Below are positions 23,801 to 34,746 of a DNA stretch of 64,000 bases, piece by piece (the stretch's first letter is position 1; every line of letters begins with the position of its first letter). Both the position numbers and the translations under genes were made by a program. Source of the DNA: Chlamydomonas sphaeroides (taxonomy: Eukaryota > Chlorophyta > Chlorophyceae > Chlamydomonadales > Chlamydomonadaceae); assembly GCA_001662425.1 (NCBI GenBank), contig BDDC01000030.1, forward strand, positions 32,685 through 96,684, written 5' to 3'. The notes beneath the pieces were generated by a model. The model saw nothing but the letters and a program-made list of their open reading frames with translations. It did not search any database and was not told the origin of the DNA.

Positions 23801-25833
23801 ATTCCGTTCTCTGTACTGTTAGGCATCCCACCTACGCGATACGCTGGACGCCCTTGCTGACTTCGGCCGCTGCCCCTCCCGGCCCCGCTACTCCCTGGCT
23901 GACCGCAGGACGACACCATCTGGATTGCCGCCGACGTGGCCGCCGTGGGCTTCCTGTCCAAGTTCCCCGGTCTGGAGCTGGTGCAGCAGGAGCAGGTGGA
24001 CAAGACCGGCACCTCGGTGCTCTACCGCCACCTGGTGCAGGCGGCCGTGTCGCACAAGGGCGGCTTGATTGGCCAGACCGTCCGGGACATCCGCTTCCGC
24101 ACCACCTACAACGCGGCCATCGTCGCTGTGCACAGGTGCGGCAGATAAGCCCTAAAACCATGCCTGAAATCTTCCTGTTCGCGGCGTCACACGTTGTCTC
24201 GCTTGCTTCTGTGTCCAACGCGCGCTGCCGCCGCCCGTGCTGCAGGGAGGGCGTCCGTGTGCCGCTCAAGGTGCAGGACATCGTGCTGCAGGGCGGCGAC
24301 GTGCTGCTCATCAGCTGCCACACCAAGTGGGCCGAGGAGCACCGCCACGACAAGGCCTTCGTGCTGGTGCAGGTGCGCAGGGAGGCAGGGCCCCGGGGTG
24401 CACGGCGGCAGGGCCCCCGGGTGCACGTGTCGTACAGCAGGACACCGGCGCGACCGGTGTACCTACTATATCTGACACCCCTGCTCGGCCTCGTTCTCCC
24501 ACAGGCTGTGCCCGACTCGTCGCCGCCCAAGCGAAGCCGCATGATCATCGGCGTGCTGCTGGTGACTGGCATGGTGCTGACCCAGATCATCGGCGGCCTC
24601 AAGAACAAGGAGTACATTCACCTCTGGCCCTGCGCCGTTCTCACCGCGGCGCTGATGCTCATCACCGGCTGCATGAACGCCGACCAGGCGCGCAAGTCCA
24701 TCATGTGGTGCGTACCGTGCAGCACATGTCAGCCGCATGTGCGACATGCCGCTATGCTGCTGCTGGCTACTTCAGCGCATGCTTTGCTGCGCTAACAGCT
24801 GGAGGACGCCACCATGCTGTCGACATGTGCAGCCTTCTGTTGCTCGAGTCTTGCCGGGTCCGCTGCATTTTGCATTGCCCTTGTAACCTCGCCCGTTCCG
24901 CAGGGACGTGTACCTCACCATCGCAGCCGCGTTCGGTGTGTCGGCGGCGCTCGAGGGCACCGGTGTGGCCGCCAAATTTGCCAACGCCATCATCTCCATC
25001 GGCAAGAACGCTGGCGGCACCGGCTCCGCTCTCATTGCAATCTACATTGCCACGGCGTTGCTGTCGGAGCTGCTCACCAACAACGCCGCCGGCGCCATCA
25101 TGTATCCCATCGCCGCCATCGCCGGCGACGCGCTCAAGATTTCGGCCAAGGACACGTCCATTGCGATCATGCTGGGCGCCTCCGCTGGCTTCATCAACCC
25201 CTTCAGCTACCAGACCAACCTCATGGTCTACGCCGCCGGAAACTACAGCGTCCGCGAGTTCGCAATCATCGGCGCGCCGTTCCAGGTGCGTCAACACAGA
25301 GGCCGTGCGTCGCAGGTTCGGTCTTAACAATTGGCTTCGGCCACGACCAGCGGCCATGCAACACTTACCGCTGACACACGGCGCCGTGCTTGTGCTGCAG
25401 CTCTGGCTTATGATTGTCGCCGCCTTCATCCTGGTCTACCGCAACCAGTGGCACCAAGTCTGGTGAGGCCATGTCGGACGCAAGCGCTTTCCTGCGTCAA
25501 GCCTGCGCTTTGCTGTCAACCCAATCCGCCAGCGCCCTGGCTCGTGCCACAAGCCTGACGCCGCCGCCCCCCCTCCCGCCCCCCAACCGCAGGATCGTGT
25601 CGTGGGTGTGCACTGCCGCCTTCGTCTTTCTGCCGGCGCTCTTCATGCTGCTGCCCGCCACATTCCAAGTCAAGGTGGACAACCTGCTGGACAAGATCAA
25701 CCCCTCCGCCGCCATCACCCGCCGCCTGTCCTCGCGGCGGCTTGCGAAGGCGAGGTCGTCGTCGCTGGCCGTGGACAGCGAGAGCACCGACAGCCCCAAC
25801 TCGTACAAGCAGGTGGCGATTATCAAGTCGTGA
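20882..25833 (+). CDS. SLT-like: SLT-type Na+/sulfate transporter (SAC1-like), first tandem copy
   Basis: Seventeen exons: 20882-20959, 21125-21284, 21420-21688, 21823-21912, 22074-22100, 22265-22431, 22612-22723, 22859-22948, 23060-23228, 23395-23495, 23626-23766, 23909-24135, 24246-24372, 24505-24707, 24904-25285, 25401-25462, 25593-25833; 881 residues. Membrane helices fill residues 1-210 and about 595-835. Transport signatures come in pairs: NNTPCVTFMIPI (114 on) with GTSTNLVIVG, and LLTNNAAGAIMYPIA (713 on) with GFINPFSYQTNLMVY. The central soluble loop holds two TrkA-C (RCK-C) domains, at about 330-420 (DLIGHRVQEVQWQGRFGLVP) and 545-625 (VRDIRFRTTYNAAIVAVHRE). This is the architecture of Chlamydomonas SAC1 and SLT plasma-membrane sulfate transporters, which are induced by sulfur deprivation. 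It sits head-to-tail with a second copy. Which SLT orthologue it is cannot be settled here. Confidence 0.92.
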
Positions 25834-25956
25834 GCTGCTCAGTCACGGTGCCCGCAATAGAAGGGGAATAGCGTGGTTAAGGTGGGCCGGTAGGGCTTCG
25901 CGCGCACTGCTTCCCGCGTCTTACGGCTGGGACGGTGCAGGACAGGGGAGTATTGT

Positions 25957-25961
25957 TGTAA
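25957..25961 (+). terminator. TGTAA polyadenylation signal of the first SLT copy
   Basis: About 125 nt after the stop at 25833. A second TGTAA at 26347-26351 lies only 50 nt before the next ATG and is a less likely alternative. Confidence 0.6.
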
Positions 25962-26401
25962 TCTTCAGCATATTGTGTGTTTACAATGATGCTCTGAACT
26001 TACGTTGGGTGTTGATATCGCGGTCTAACGCTGTTCGTGCGGGTCTAGCGTAGATGTTTCGCTTGAACTGTGGGCATGCGTCTTTCGGCACCTTGAACGG
26101 TGCTGCACAGCATGCTGCAGTCGTAGTGTTTACGTGAGCTAGGTAGCAGATACTGTGCTTGCTGCGGAGTGTCATAGGGGAAACCCTCATGAAACCGAGG
26201 AGGGTGCGGGGAGCTGTGTGTTTTTGGGAGCCGTGTGTCGGGCAGGCCAGGCATTCTCGGCCTCGTGGCCTGGGTCGCCGGCCGATTGGGTCGCATCGTG
26301 ATCAATGTCTAGCATACACGCAACAACACGGAATGCAGTGAATCACTGTAACGTAACCGGAAGAAGACCTCCGCAGAGCTGCGCTCGTCGCTCCATTCCA
26401 C

Positions 26402-29400
26402 ATGGCCGACGACGACCTGAAATGGCCCGCCTATGTGGCGATCGTCAGCGTTGCAATATCCTTTATATGTATGGCGGCTGACTGGGTAGGTCGCGGTCGA
26501 AGTATGACCCTCGCCAGCCTGCGTCGCAGCTCCTGAGTGCCGCGGAACGGCTAGGCACAATATGCCATATGACGAGAGCCAAAGGCTCCAGGAGCTGTCG
26601 CTTGGAAGCGTGGAAAGTGCTACGGCCAAACTTTAGCCACTACGCGTGCGAAGGCTTGCCCCGCGGCCACGCGCGCACAGGAATGCTAGACATCCTTCGG
26701 GAACAGCACCGCTGCGGGAGGTGGCACCTTGATCACCGCCGTCTGCTGTTTGTCCCCGGTGTCCGACCGTTACGGCCTACCCCTGTGCATGCCCCAGGTT
26801 GGCCCCGACATCTGCTTTACGGTGTTACTATCATGGCTGACGGCCTTCGACGGGCAGATCATCACAGTCCCGGTCGCCGGCCAAGGCTACGGCAACTCGG
26901 GCCTTCTTACCGTGATTTTCCTGTACCTGGTGGCGGAGGGCGTGACACAAACTGGAGGTGCGCAGGGGGCGAGCGAGCCCCGTGTGAGGGCTTACAGCTC
27001 CCGGCGGTGATTGCTGCATCAGGGCTGCGCCCGCTCGCTCTTCTGCCCTGCCGTCACCTGCACGACTGCATCTCTTGCCATCCCTTGCCTCCTGCCCCTC
27101 CGCAGGCCTGGAACTCATCATGAATCATGTGCTGGGCCGCTCCCGCTCCGTGCACTGGGCGCTCGTGCGCTCCATGCTGCCCGTCATGGTCCTGTCGGCC
27201 TTCCTTAACAACACGCCATGCGTCACCTTCATGATCCCCATCCTCATGTCCTGGGCGCGCCGCTGCGGGGTGCCGCCCAAGAAGCTGCTCATCCCCCTCT
27301 CGTACGCTGCCGTACTGGGCGGCACGTGCACATCCATCGGCACCTCCACCAACCTGGTCATCGTCGGTATGCAGGTGCGCAACGCCCCGTGCGGCAGCAC
27401 ACACTCTATTTCGGCCCTAAAAGTTGAACACACCGGCTGGCAACGGCTCGTCGCTGCAGACTTTTGGAGCCAACCTAGCCGCACCCATGGGCCGGCGAGC
27501 AGCGAGAGGCTGGACGCCATGTGTCAGCACCGACCCACATGCCCGCCGCCGACCCACATTGTCCCACCCCTGCCCAGCACAGCGGCAGCCCGCCGCACCT
27601 TCACCCCCGGGCTTGCCTCCACCCACACGCCTCCTGGGCCTTCTTGGAACGCGTGCCACACGTGCCCCCTCCCTGCGGTGCTTGCCACCCACCCACCCGC
27701 AGGACCGCCGCTACTCGGACCCGAAGAAGGCGGCCGCGCTCGCGAAGTTCGAGCAGAACTCCAAGTTCGGCATGTTCGACCTGGCGCCGTACGGTGTGCC
27801 GTACGCCCTGTGGTGGGTCGTGAGGCGCGGGCAGCTCCTGCATGCTTCTGCATGCAAGCCCTGGCGGCGCTGGGAATCAGCTGATCGAGCTACGCCCGAC
27901 ATCCAGCCCGCCTTCACCTCATGAGCCTTCCTGTGCCATGCGTCATGCCTGCTCTGCAGGGGATACGTCTTCGTGGTCCTAGCGCAGGTGCGCCTGCACC
28001 AGTGCCCGCTAGGCACGTACCCGCGTCCCGACCCACACGGTCGCAGGGCCTTGCTGCGCGCTCCTCCTCCCTGCCTCACCCCGCCTTACCTCCTGCCCGG
28101 CGCCTCGCCCTCGCGTCCCTCGCCCCTCCCCCAGCGCTTCCTGCTGCCCGGCAACAGCTCCCGCTACGCCAAGGACCTGCTGCTGGCGGTGCGCGTGCTG
28201 CCGTCCTCGCCCGTGGTCAAGAAGAAGCTGCGCGAGAGCGGCATACGCAATCTGACGGGCTTCTCCATCGTCGGCCTGTGGCGGGGCGACAAGCTCCACA
28301 AGTGAGGCCGCCTGATGGGAGTCCGCGGGAGCCTCGGGGTGCGGCACAGCGGCTTGGCCTCGGCCGCAGTGCCGCCCGGTGTGGTGCTTCTCGCTGCGCC
28401 ACCCGACCGCGCCCCTCCGACCCTCCGACCCTCCGCACGGTGCTGGCGCATGCGCGAGGGGCCCCATGCGTCCACGCCTTGGGGCGCCGCAGCAGCGCCC
28501 TCGTTTCCCCATGCTTGTTGCCAGCCCCCCTCCTGAATGAGTGCTACCCTGGGTACATTCCTCCTCGCACCAGGCCCGTTGACGTGGAGACGGTGCTGGA
28601 GGCCAACGACGTGCTGTACGTGGCGGGCGAGCTGGACGTTGTGGAGTTTGTGGGCGAGGAGTACGGCCTGGGCCTGGTCACGCAGGTAGGAGTCGCCTGC
28701 GCAAGGCCGGGGGGTGGGTGCGGAGGGTTGGGGAATCTCTGGGAGAGGCGGCCGGGGGGGAAGCAGGGTTTGGGATGCGCAATTGGGAAGGCTGTTGCCC
28801 CGCGGCCCGCACGACCGGGGCAGACGGCGGGACGAGGGGGATGGTGGCGGGTGAAGGGCGCGGGCTGCTTGCGCCGCGGGGGCCAGTGCTGGGGGCCCTC
28901 CGCGGCAGGTTCTTGAGCAGCCCTGCGGCTTGTTGGGCCTACCTTGCGGCGTGTCCCTGGTGTCCCTTGCGGCACCGGGCGGTCGCCTCGCCGACACCCC
29001 ACCCTCTCCCGCCGCAGGACATGGAGCGCATGGACGGCGATCTGGCGAGCAGCTCTTCCTCGGACGCCGAGGCGAGCGCCTTCCACGAGACGGGCGCCTC
29101 GCCCTACAAGAAGCTCATCCAGGTGGGCGTGGGGCCCTGCGCGCCGTGGTCCCACAAACACAGCGGCGGGCCGGGGCTGGCGGCCGGGCGACGAGGGCGG
29201 CGGCGCTGGCGCTGCTGCTGCCTGGGTGGCTGTGGGCGCAGCGCAGGGTCCGGCCGAGCTCCTTGCTGCGTGCGCTTGCGCTGGCCCTTCTACGCATGTG
29301 CCCTAGCTGACGTTGCGCTACCCCTCGCCGGGGCTGCCCTGCATGCTGCGCACCGGTGCGTCCGCAGGTGACTGTGGCGCCTGAGTCGGACCTGATTGGC

Positions 29401-32400
29401 CGCATCGTGCGGGAGGTGCCGTGGCAGGGCCGCTTTGGCCTAATCCCCATCGCCATCCAGCGCGGCAACGGCCGCGAGGACGGCCGCCTCTGTGATGTGG
29501 CTCTGGCCGCCAACGACGTGCTCCTCCTGGACACCAGTGAGTTGCTTTGAGGGCTTCGCCGCAGCAGGGGTTGTGTAGGTGTTTGTTGGGGGCGTGCATG
29601 CCGAAGCACTACTTGTGGCGAAGCTGTGCAGCGTTGTCGGGGCAGCAGGCGATGGGGACGATGCGGTGTGTGGCGTCTTGTTGGCCTGCTGGCGTCCGAT
29701 GCCCCTGGCCAAGCCCGTGCCCCGCGCCCCCCGGCCGCCCGCGCCTGTTGTGATCTGCAGCCCCCAACTACGACGAGACGCGTGACGAGTTCAAGGCCAA
29801 CTTCACTAAGCTGCGCTATGTCAAGGACGGCGCCGCCAAGGAGTTCATTATTGGCGTCAAGGTGGGGAGAGGGCGCCATGGCGCTAGTGGCCTCGCGGCG
29901 CGGGCAGGGTCGCGACGCCGGCAGTGCCGGGCTCGTGACAGCCGTCACTGAACCGGCCGTTGATGCTGGCGTCTTGACACACGTGTCACGACTGCTTGAT
30001 GCCGACAGGTCAAGAAGCAGAGCGAGGTGGTGGGCAAGACCGTGTCCGCCGCTGGCCTGCGCGGCATCCCCGGCCTCTTCGTGCTGTCTGTAGACCACTC
30101 TGACGGCAGCACGGTGCCGTCGTCGGACTACCTGTACAAGATCCAGCCGGTGAGGTGACACCCTGTGGCACTGCCGGTGCCTGTAGAAGCTTATGCGGCG
30201 ACAAGAAACCCCAGCACCCTGTGTGGTACGCCCCCCTGCCTTGCTGACTGCGTCCGCTGCCCCTCCCGCCCCCGCTGTTCTCCTGGTTGACCGCAGGACG
30301 ACACCATCTGGATCGCCGCCGATGTGGCCGCCGTGGGCTTCCTGTCCAAGTTCCCCGGCCTGGAGCTGGTGCAGCAGGAGCAGGTGGACAAGACCGGCAC
30401 CTCGGTGCTCTACCGCCACCTGGTGCAGGCGGCCGTGTCGCACAAGGGCCCGCTCGTGAACCAGACGGTCCGCGAGATCCGCTTCCGCACCGCCTACAAT
30501 GCCGCCATCGTCGCCGTGCACAGGTACGGTTGCTCGGAGCCCATTCAGCCGTGCCTTGCGCCACGGCGCCGACCAAAACGTTGGGCATGGGGCATATGAG
30601 ACTCTTGGGCTTGGTCTTGGGAGTCGTATAGCGCGCCTTCCGTCTCTGCCCAGCACGCGCTCTGGAGACACGCGCAATAAATGAACCCGGTCCCAGCTGG
30701 CCCTCTGCACTGAGCAGCGCTCCTGGAGCCCGTCTTGACGCCTGCCCTCGCCTTGCCCTCCCATCGGATCCGCCACACTGCAGGGAGGGCGTCCGTGTGC
30801 CGCTCAAGGTGCAGGACATCGTGCTGCAGGGCGGCGACGTGCTGCTCATCAGCTGCCACACCAAGTGGGCCGAGGAGCACCGCCACGACAAGGCCTTCGT
30901 GCTGGTGCAGGTGCGCAGGGGCAGAGCGGCGCGCATGCGGCTGTTGTTGTTGGCTGTGGCTTATCATGTGCCACCTCCCTGCCTGCCTCTGCTGTGCGCT
31001 CACGCGCATGCTCACCATCTGCGCTGCCCACCGCCTGCGCCGCAGTCGGTGCCCGACTCGTCGCCGCCCAAGCGCAGCCGCATGGTGATTGCCGTGCTGC
31101 TGGTCGTGGGCATGGTGCTCACGCAAATCGTGGGCGGCCTCAAGAACCGCGAGTACATCCACCTGTGGCCCGCCTCGGTGCTCACCGCCGCGCTCATGCT
31201 GCTGGCCGGCTGCATGAACGCCGACCAGGCGCGCAAGTCCATCATGTGGTGCGTGCCGTGCAGCGCATGTACGGGGCATGTGCGATATCTCGCTCGCCGC
31301 TGCTGCTGGCTGCGTCAGCGCGTACTTTGCTGCGCTACCAGTTGGCCTAAGCCGCCCAGCGCGCATGGCATCTCGCCCGCTGCTGCCGCGCCAGCCAGCG
31401 CCGCTAGCTGGTCCAACGCGACTCCTAGCTGCCGACGCCGCATGGAAGCTAGCCGCGCGAGCTATGCCCCCGGTGTCCTTACTGAACCTGGTAGGCCCGC
31501 TCATGCCGTGCCGTCCTGAATGCCCGCTCCACAGGGACGTGTACCTCACCATCGCGGCCGCGTTCGGCGTGTCGGCAGCGCTGGAGAAGACGGGCGTGGC
31601 GGGCAAGGTGGCCAATGCCATCATCTCCATCGGCAACAAGGTCGGCGGCACCGGGCCCGCGCTCATCGCAATCTACATTGCCACCGCCGTCATGAGCGAG
31701 CTGCTCACCAACAACGCAGCCGGCGCCATCATGTACCCCATCGCCGCCATCGCCGGCGATAAGCTGGGCATCCCCGCCAAGGAGATCTCGGTCGCCATCA
31801 TGCTGGGCGCGTCCGCGGGCTTCATCAACCCCTTCAGCTACCAGACCAACCTCATGGTCTACGCCGCCGGAAACTACAGCGTCCGCGAGTTCGCAATCAT
31901 CGGCGCGCCGTTCCAGGTGCGACTTGTCCCCGCGACGAGCGCGCCCCAGAAGCTGCGGGCTGCTCCCGCTGGTTCCGTTCCCCTCTGATAGCTTTCCCGA
32001 CCCGCGCTTCGTGAGCCATGTGCCCCAAGCAATGCGCGCCCCTTGCGACCACCTCGCGACGCAGGTGTGGCTCATGATCGTGGCCTCCTTCGTCCTCATC
32101 TACCGCCACAAGTGGGAGCAGCTGTGGATCGTGAGCTGGGTGTGCGCCATCGCCGTCACCGTGCTCATCCCGGGGCTGTACACGCTGCTGCCCGCGCGCC
32201 TGCAAAACAGCATCGAGGCGGGCCTGGACCGCGCCGCCGACGCCATCAACCCCAAGGGCGCCAAGCGGCGCTCGGGCAAGCTGTCGCGCAGCGCCACCGG
32301 CACCAGCATCAGCGGCAAGAGCAGCGAGGACGGCGTGCCGCGCGTCGATTTTGAGCTGAACGAGGTGGTCCCGGGCCGGCCCGGCGGCCGAGCTGAGTGA
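26402..32400 (+). CDS. SLT-like: SLT-type Na+/sulfate transporter (SAC1-like), second tandem copy
   Basis: Sixteen exons: 26402-26485, 26798-26957, 27106-27374, 27703-27812, 27960-27987, 28135-28301, 28574-28685, 29018-29122, 29368-29536, 29761-29861, 30009-30149, 30297-30523, 30784-30910, 31046-31248, 31535-31916, 32065-32400; 906 residues. Exon 1 (MADDDLKWPAYVAIVSVAI..., ending MAADW) is short and was placed by similarity to copy one. Domains match copy one: N-terminal helices with NNTPCVTFMIPI and GTSTNLVIVG, two TrkA-C domains (DLIGRIVREVPWQGRFGLIP and VREIRFRTAYNAAIVAVHRE), and C-terminal helices with LLTNNAAGAIMYPIA and GFINPFSYQTNLMVY. The linker before the first TrkA-C domain differs most (a Ser/Asp-rich insert, SSSSSDAEASAF), as does the tail. 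Copy two lacks the last intron of copy one. ATG to ATG the copies are 5.5 kb apart, with 568 bp between genes. Confidence 0.92.
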
Positions 32401-32727
32401 TCCAGCACTGGGCGTTGCGGAATGTCGCCTGGCGGGCGCGAGTACGCGCGTCTCGGCCGCCTCTGTGGGCTCTGGATAAGGACGGCGGCGGCGGCACGCT
32501 TGGGGTGGTACCAATCGGGGTATGTAAGTGATTGTTTGTGTTCCAGTGTGTGCGGCCTTTGTGGATGGAATGCACGTATTGTGTGCGCCAGCGGCTGCAT
32601 TGGAGCTCTCGCGCTTGTCGTGTGGCGGGACCCTGCGGGGCCGGCCGCGTGAATGTATCGGACTGCCCTATAGCGCACCGAATGCATCGTTGCACTCTGG
32701 CACTCTGGCACTCTGAACTGCTGGCAT

Positions 32728-32732
32728 TGTAA
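32728..32732 (+). terminator. TGTAA polyadenylation signal of the second SLT copy
   Basis: About 330 nt after the stop at 32400. Another TGTAA at 32523-32527 (125 nt after the stop) could be used instead or as well. Confidence 0.5.
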
Positions 32733-34292
32733 GGGACTTAGCGCTGCTGAAGTTGATTGTGAGTTAGGAGGGCCGGTGCCTGCGTGCCGGACAGGAGCAG
32801 GCGCGCAGGGCCGCCTGTCGCACGTGGCATCTCATTCCATGGCTCGAGCGCAGCCAGGCCAGCGGTCCGGCGCGCGGCTGCGGCAGATTTTGCGAGGCGA
32901 TCGGGAAGGAAGGGTACAGTGTGGCGGTGCTGCTCCCGCGCGCGGCTGCAGGGAGTAGAGCGGTGTTTGGGTCTTAAATTGTAGCCAGCTAGCGGCCATC
33001 TGTTCCGGATCTTGCCGTACTCGAGCAGTTCAATTTGCGGTAGTTGTGTTGCGCCGTCCCACGCATCGGCCGATGCCACAATCTCGCTTTCCTCGGACGC
33101 AGCCACCGCATGCATCGCTCAAGAAGCGGATACGATGGGTTCTTGCGGGGTGCTTCGTCTGCTCGCATCGTCTGCTCGCATGGCCTCTGACTATGTCCTT
33201 GTAAGCAAGGCGTCTGCGAAGGATTGAGGGCGCAGCTTTGAGGCATGCCAAGAACGGTCGCCGCGCCTATCTCGCGCTACGCTACTTGCATGGGCCCTGG
33301 TACATCCTGTTGTCGCAGGCAGCTTTGCACTGTGCAGTCAGCCAGCGGCGGCGGTCATGGTACGTGAGGAGATTCGTGTGCATCCACTGTAGCATGCTGT
33401 GCAGCTTGATGTAAGGCGCCGAAGCATTCACGACACTGCGAGCCCTTTAACACCACCCGCTCCAGGGTCCAGGACTCCAGGCGGCCCATCGGTGCCCGTG
33501 GACTCCTACAGCACCAGCACTGCCTTGAGAACCAGGGAGGGCAAGGTGGACGGCATGTTCGATCCGTAACAGCGAAGCGCGGACGGGGGTAAGGACACCG
33601 AACGCCTCCCCGGCTGCCACGGCTCCCGCATCCCAAAATGGCTGCTGCCCAGCGCCGCCGACGAACTACGAAGGAAACTCCGACCGGCACTCAGATTCCG
33701 GTTGCTTGAACACTTACCGTAGCCGAGATCCCCTTTGGCAGCTCCTCCTCCATCTTCCGAGGCCCGCGCGGCAGGCGGCGCAGACGCTCCGCCGGCCGCG
33801 CGAGCTGCATGTCCGGTGCGGCGATGCACCGCGGACGGTGGCAAGAGAGGGTTCCGTTTCAAGTTTACAGGCAGTGCGTAAACACCTCATAATGAGGGCA
33901 AGACAGATATGAAGGGACACTACTCCGCACAAGGTTGTTCTGCATGGGCTATGTTCAGTGGCTGTCTGGGATACGGTCCCTAACGCGTACCGCTGCGGCT
34001 CCAGACTTTCTGTTATTTCGTCCTTGTGCAAGGTCCCGACCGCTACGTCTCGCGCCCCTACGGGGGCGAGCCAAAAGGGACGGCTTGCGTGTCAGTCAAC
34101 CGCCCGTTGTACATCAGGTTTACAACGAGTTGTCAGCGGTTGCCAGGCGCTAGACGGCCTCCTCCTACACGCTCCCGAGGTGCGACGCGAAACATGCTGA
34201 TACGATCACGTCCAACGTACTTCGCCCAACGGCCCTGCTTGGCAGCTCTGTACTTGTCTTTCGTTTCTGGCACCATTTTCTGCCCCAAGTAG
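32733..34292. other. Intergenic between convergent genes, with a dispersed repeat
   Basis: No gene is supported. The stretch contains a 66-bp sequence found again at the right end of the window (33579-33644) and lower-GC DNA on both sides. Open frames here are short and show no domains. Confidence 0.5.
33579..33644. repeat. Dispersed repeat, copy 1
   Basis: These 66 bp, from GCGGACGGGGGTAAGG to CCCAAAATGGCTG, match 63935-64000 exactly by eye. The bases to the left differ between copies, so the left edge of the shared block is here. The right edge cannot be seen because copy 2 is cut by the window end. Confidence 0.85.
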
Positions 34293-34297
34293 TTACA
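34293..34297 (-). terminator. TGTAA polyadenylation signal (TTACA on +) of the PstS-like receptor gene
   Basis: About 450 nt beyond the minus-strand stop at 34747-34749. Confidence 0.55.
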
Positions 34298-34746
34298 GCA
34301 GCCCTCCATCGCAACGGCCCCCAACTGATGCAGCCTGCTCGCAAGCGCCCAAACCGGCCCCCATAAGCCCACCCACCTTACCCCTCCGCAGCAAATAAAC
34401 GCAAGTGCGCAGCACTAGCCCCGCAGAGGCACCCGCCACGTCGCTGGGACGCGCAAGCGCGCACCCCGAGCGCCCTGCATCGCCATCCCCGGCAGCGGGG
34501 CACTGCGGCACAGGATACCTCAAGCATGCATGCAGTCGTGGATTGAACACCAACATGGGCTTGCTTGGTCAAGCTAACACCCCAACGCCGTGCCATTGGG
34601 GAGCATGTGGCCGTCCCTCACGTTTTCTGCAGCTGAAGCATGCGGATTGCACGTCCAAGGCACCCGGGCTGCAGCTCGCAAACATGAGTAAGTGTCCCTC
34701 GCGTTGGGAGGACAGGAGTTCGGTAGGGCGACGCCAAGGGCCCACG

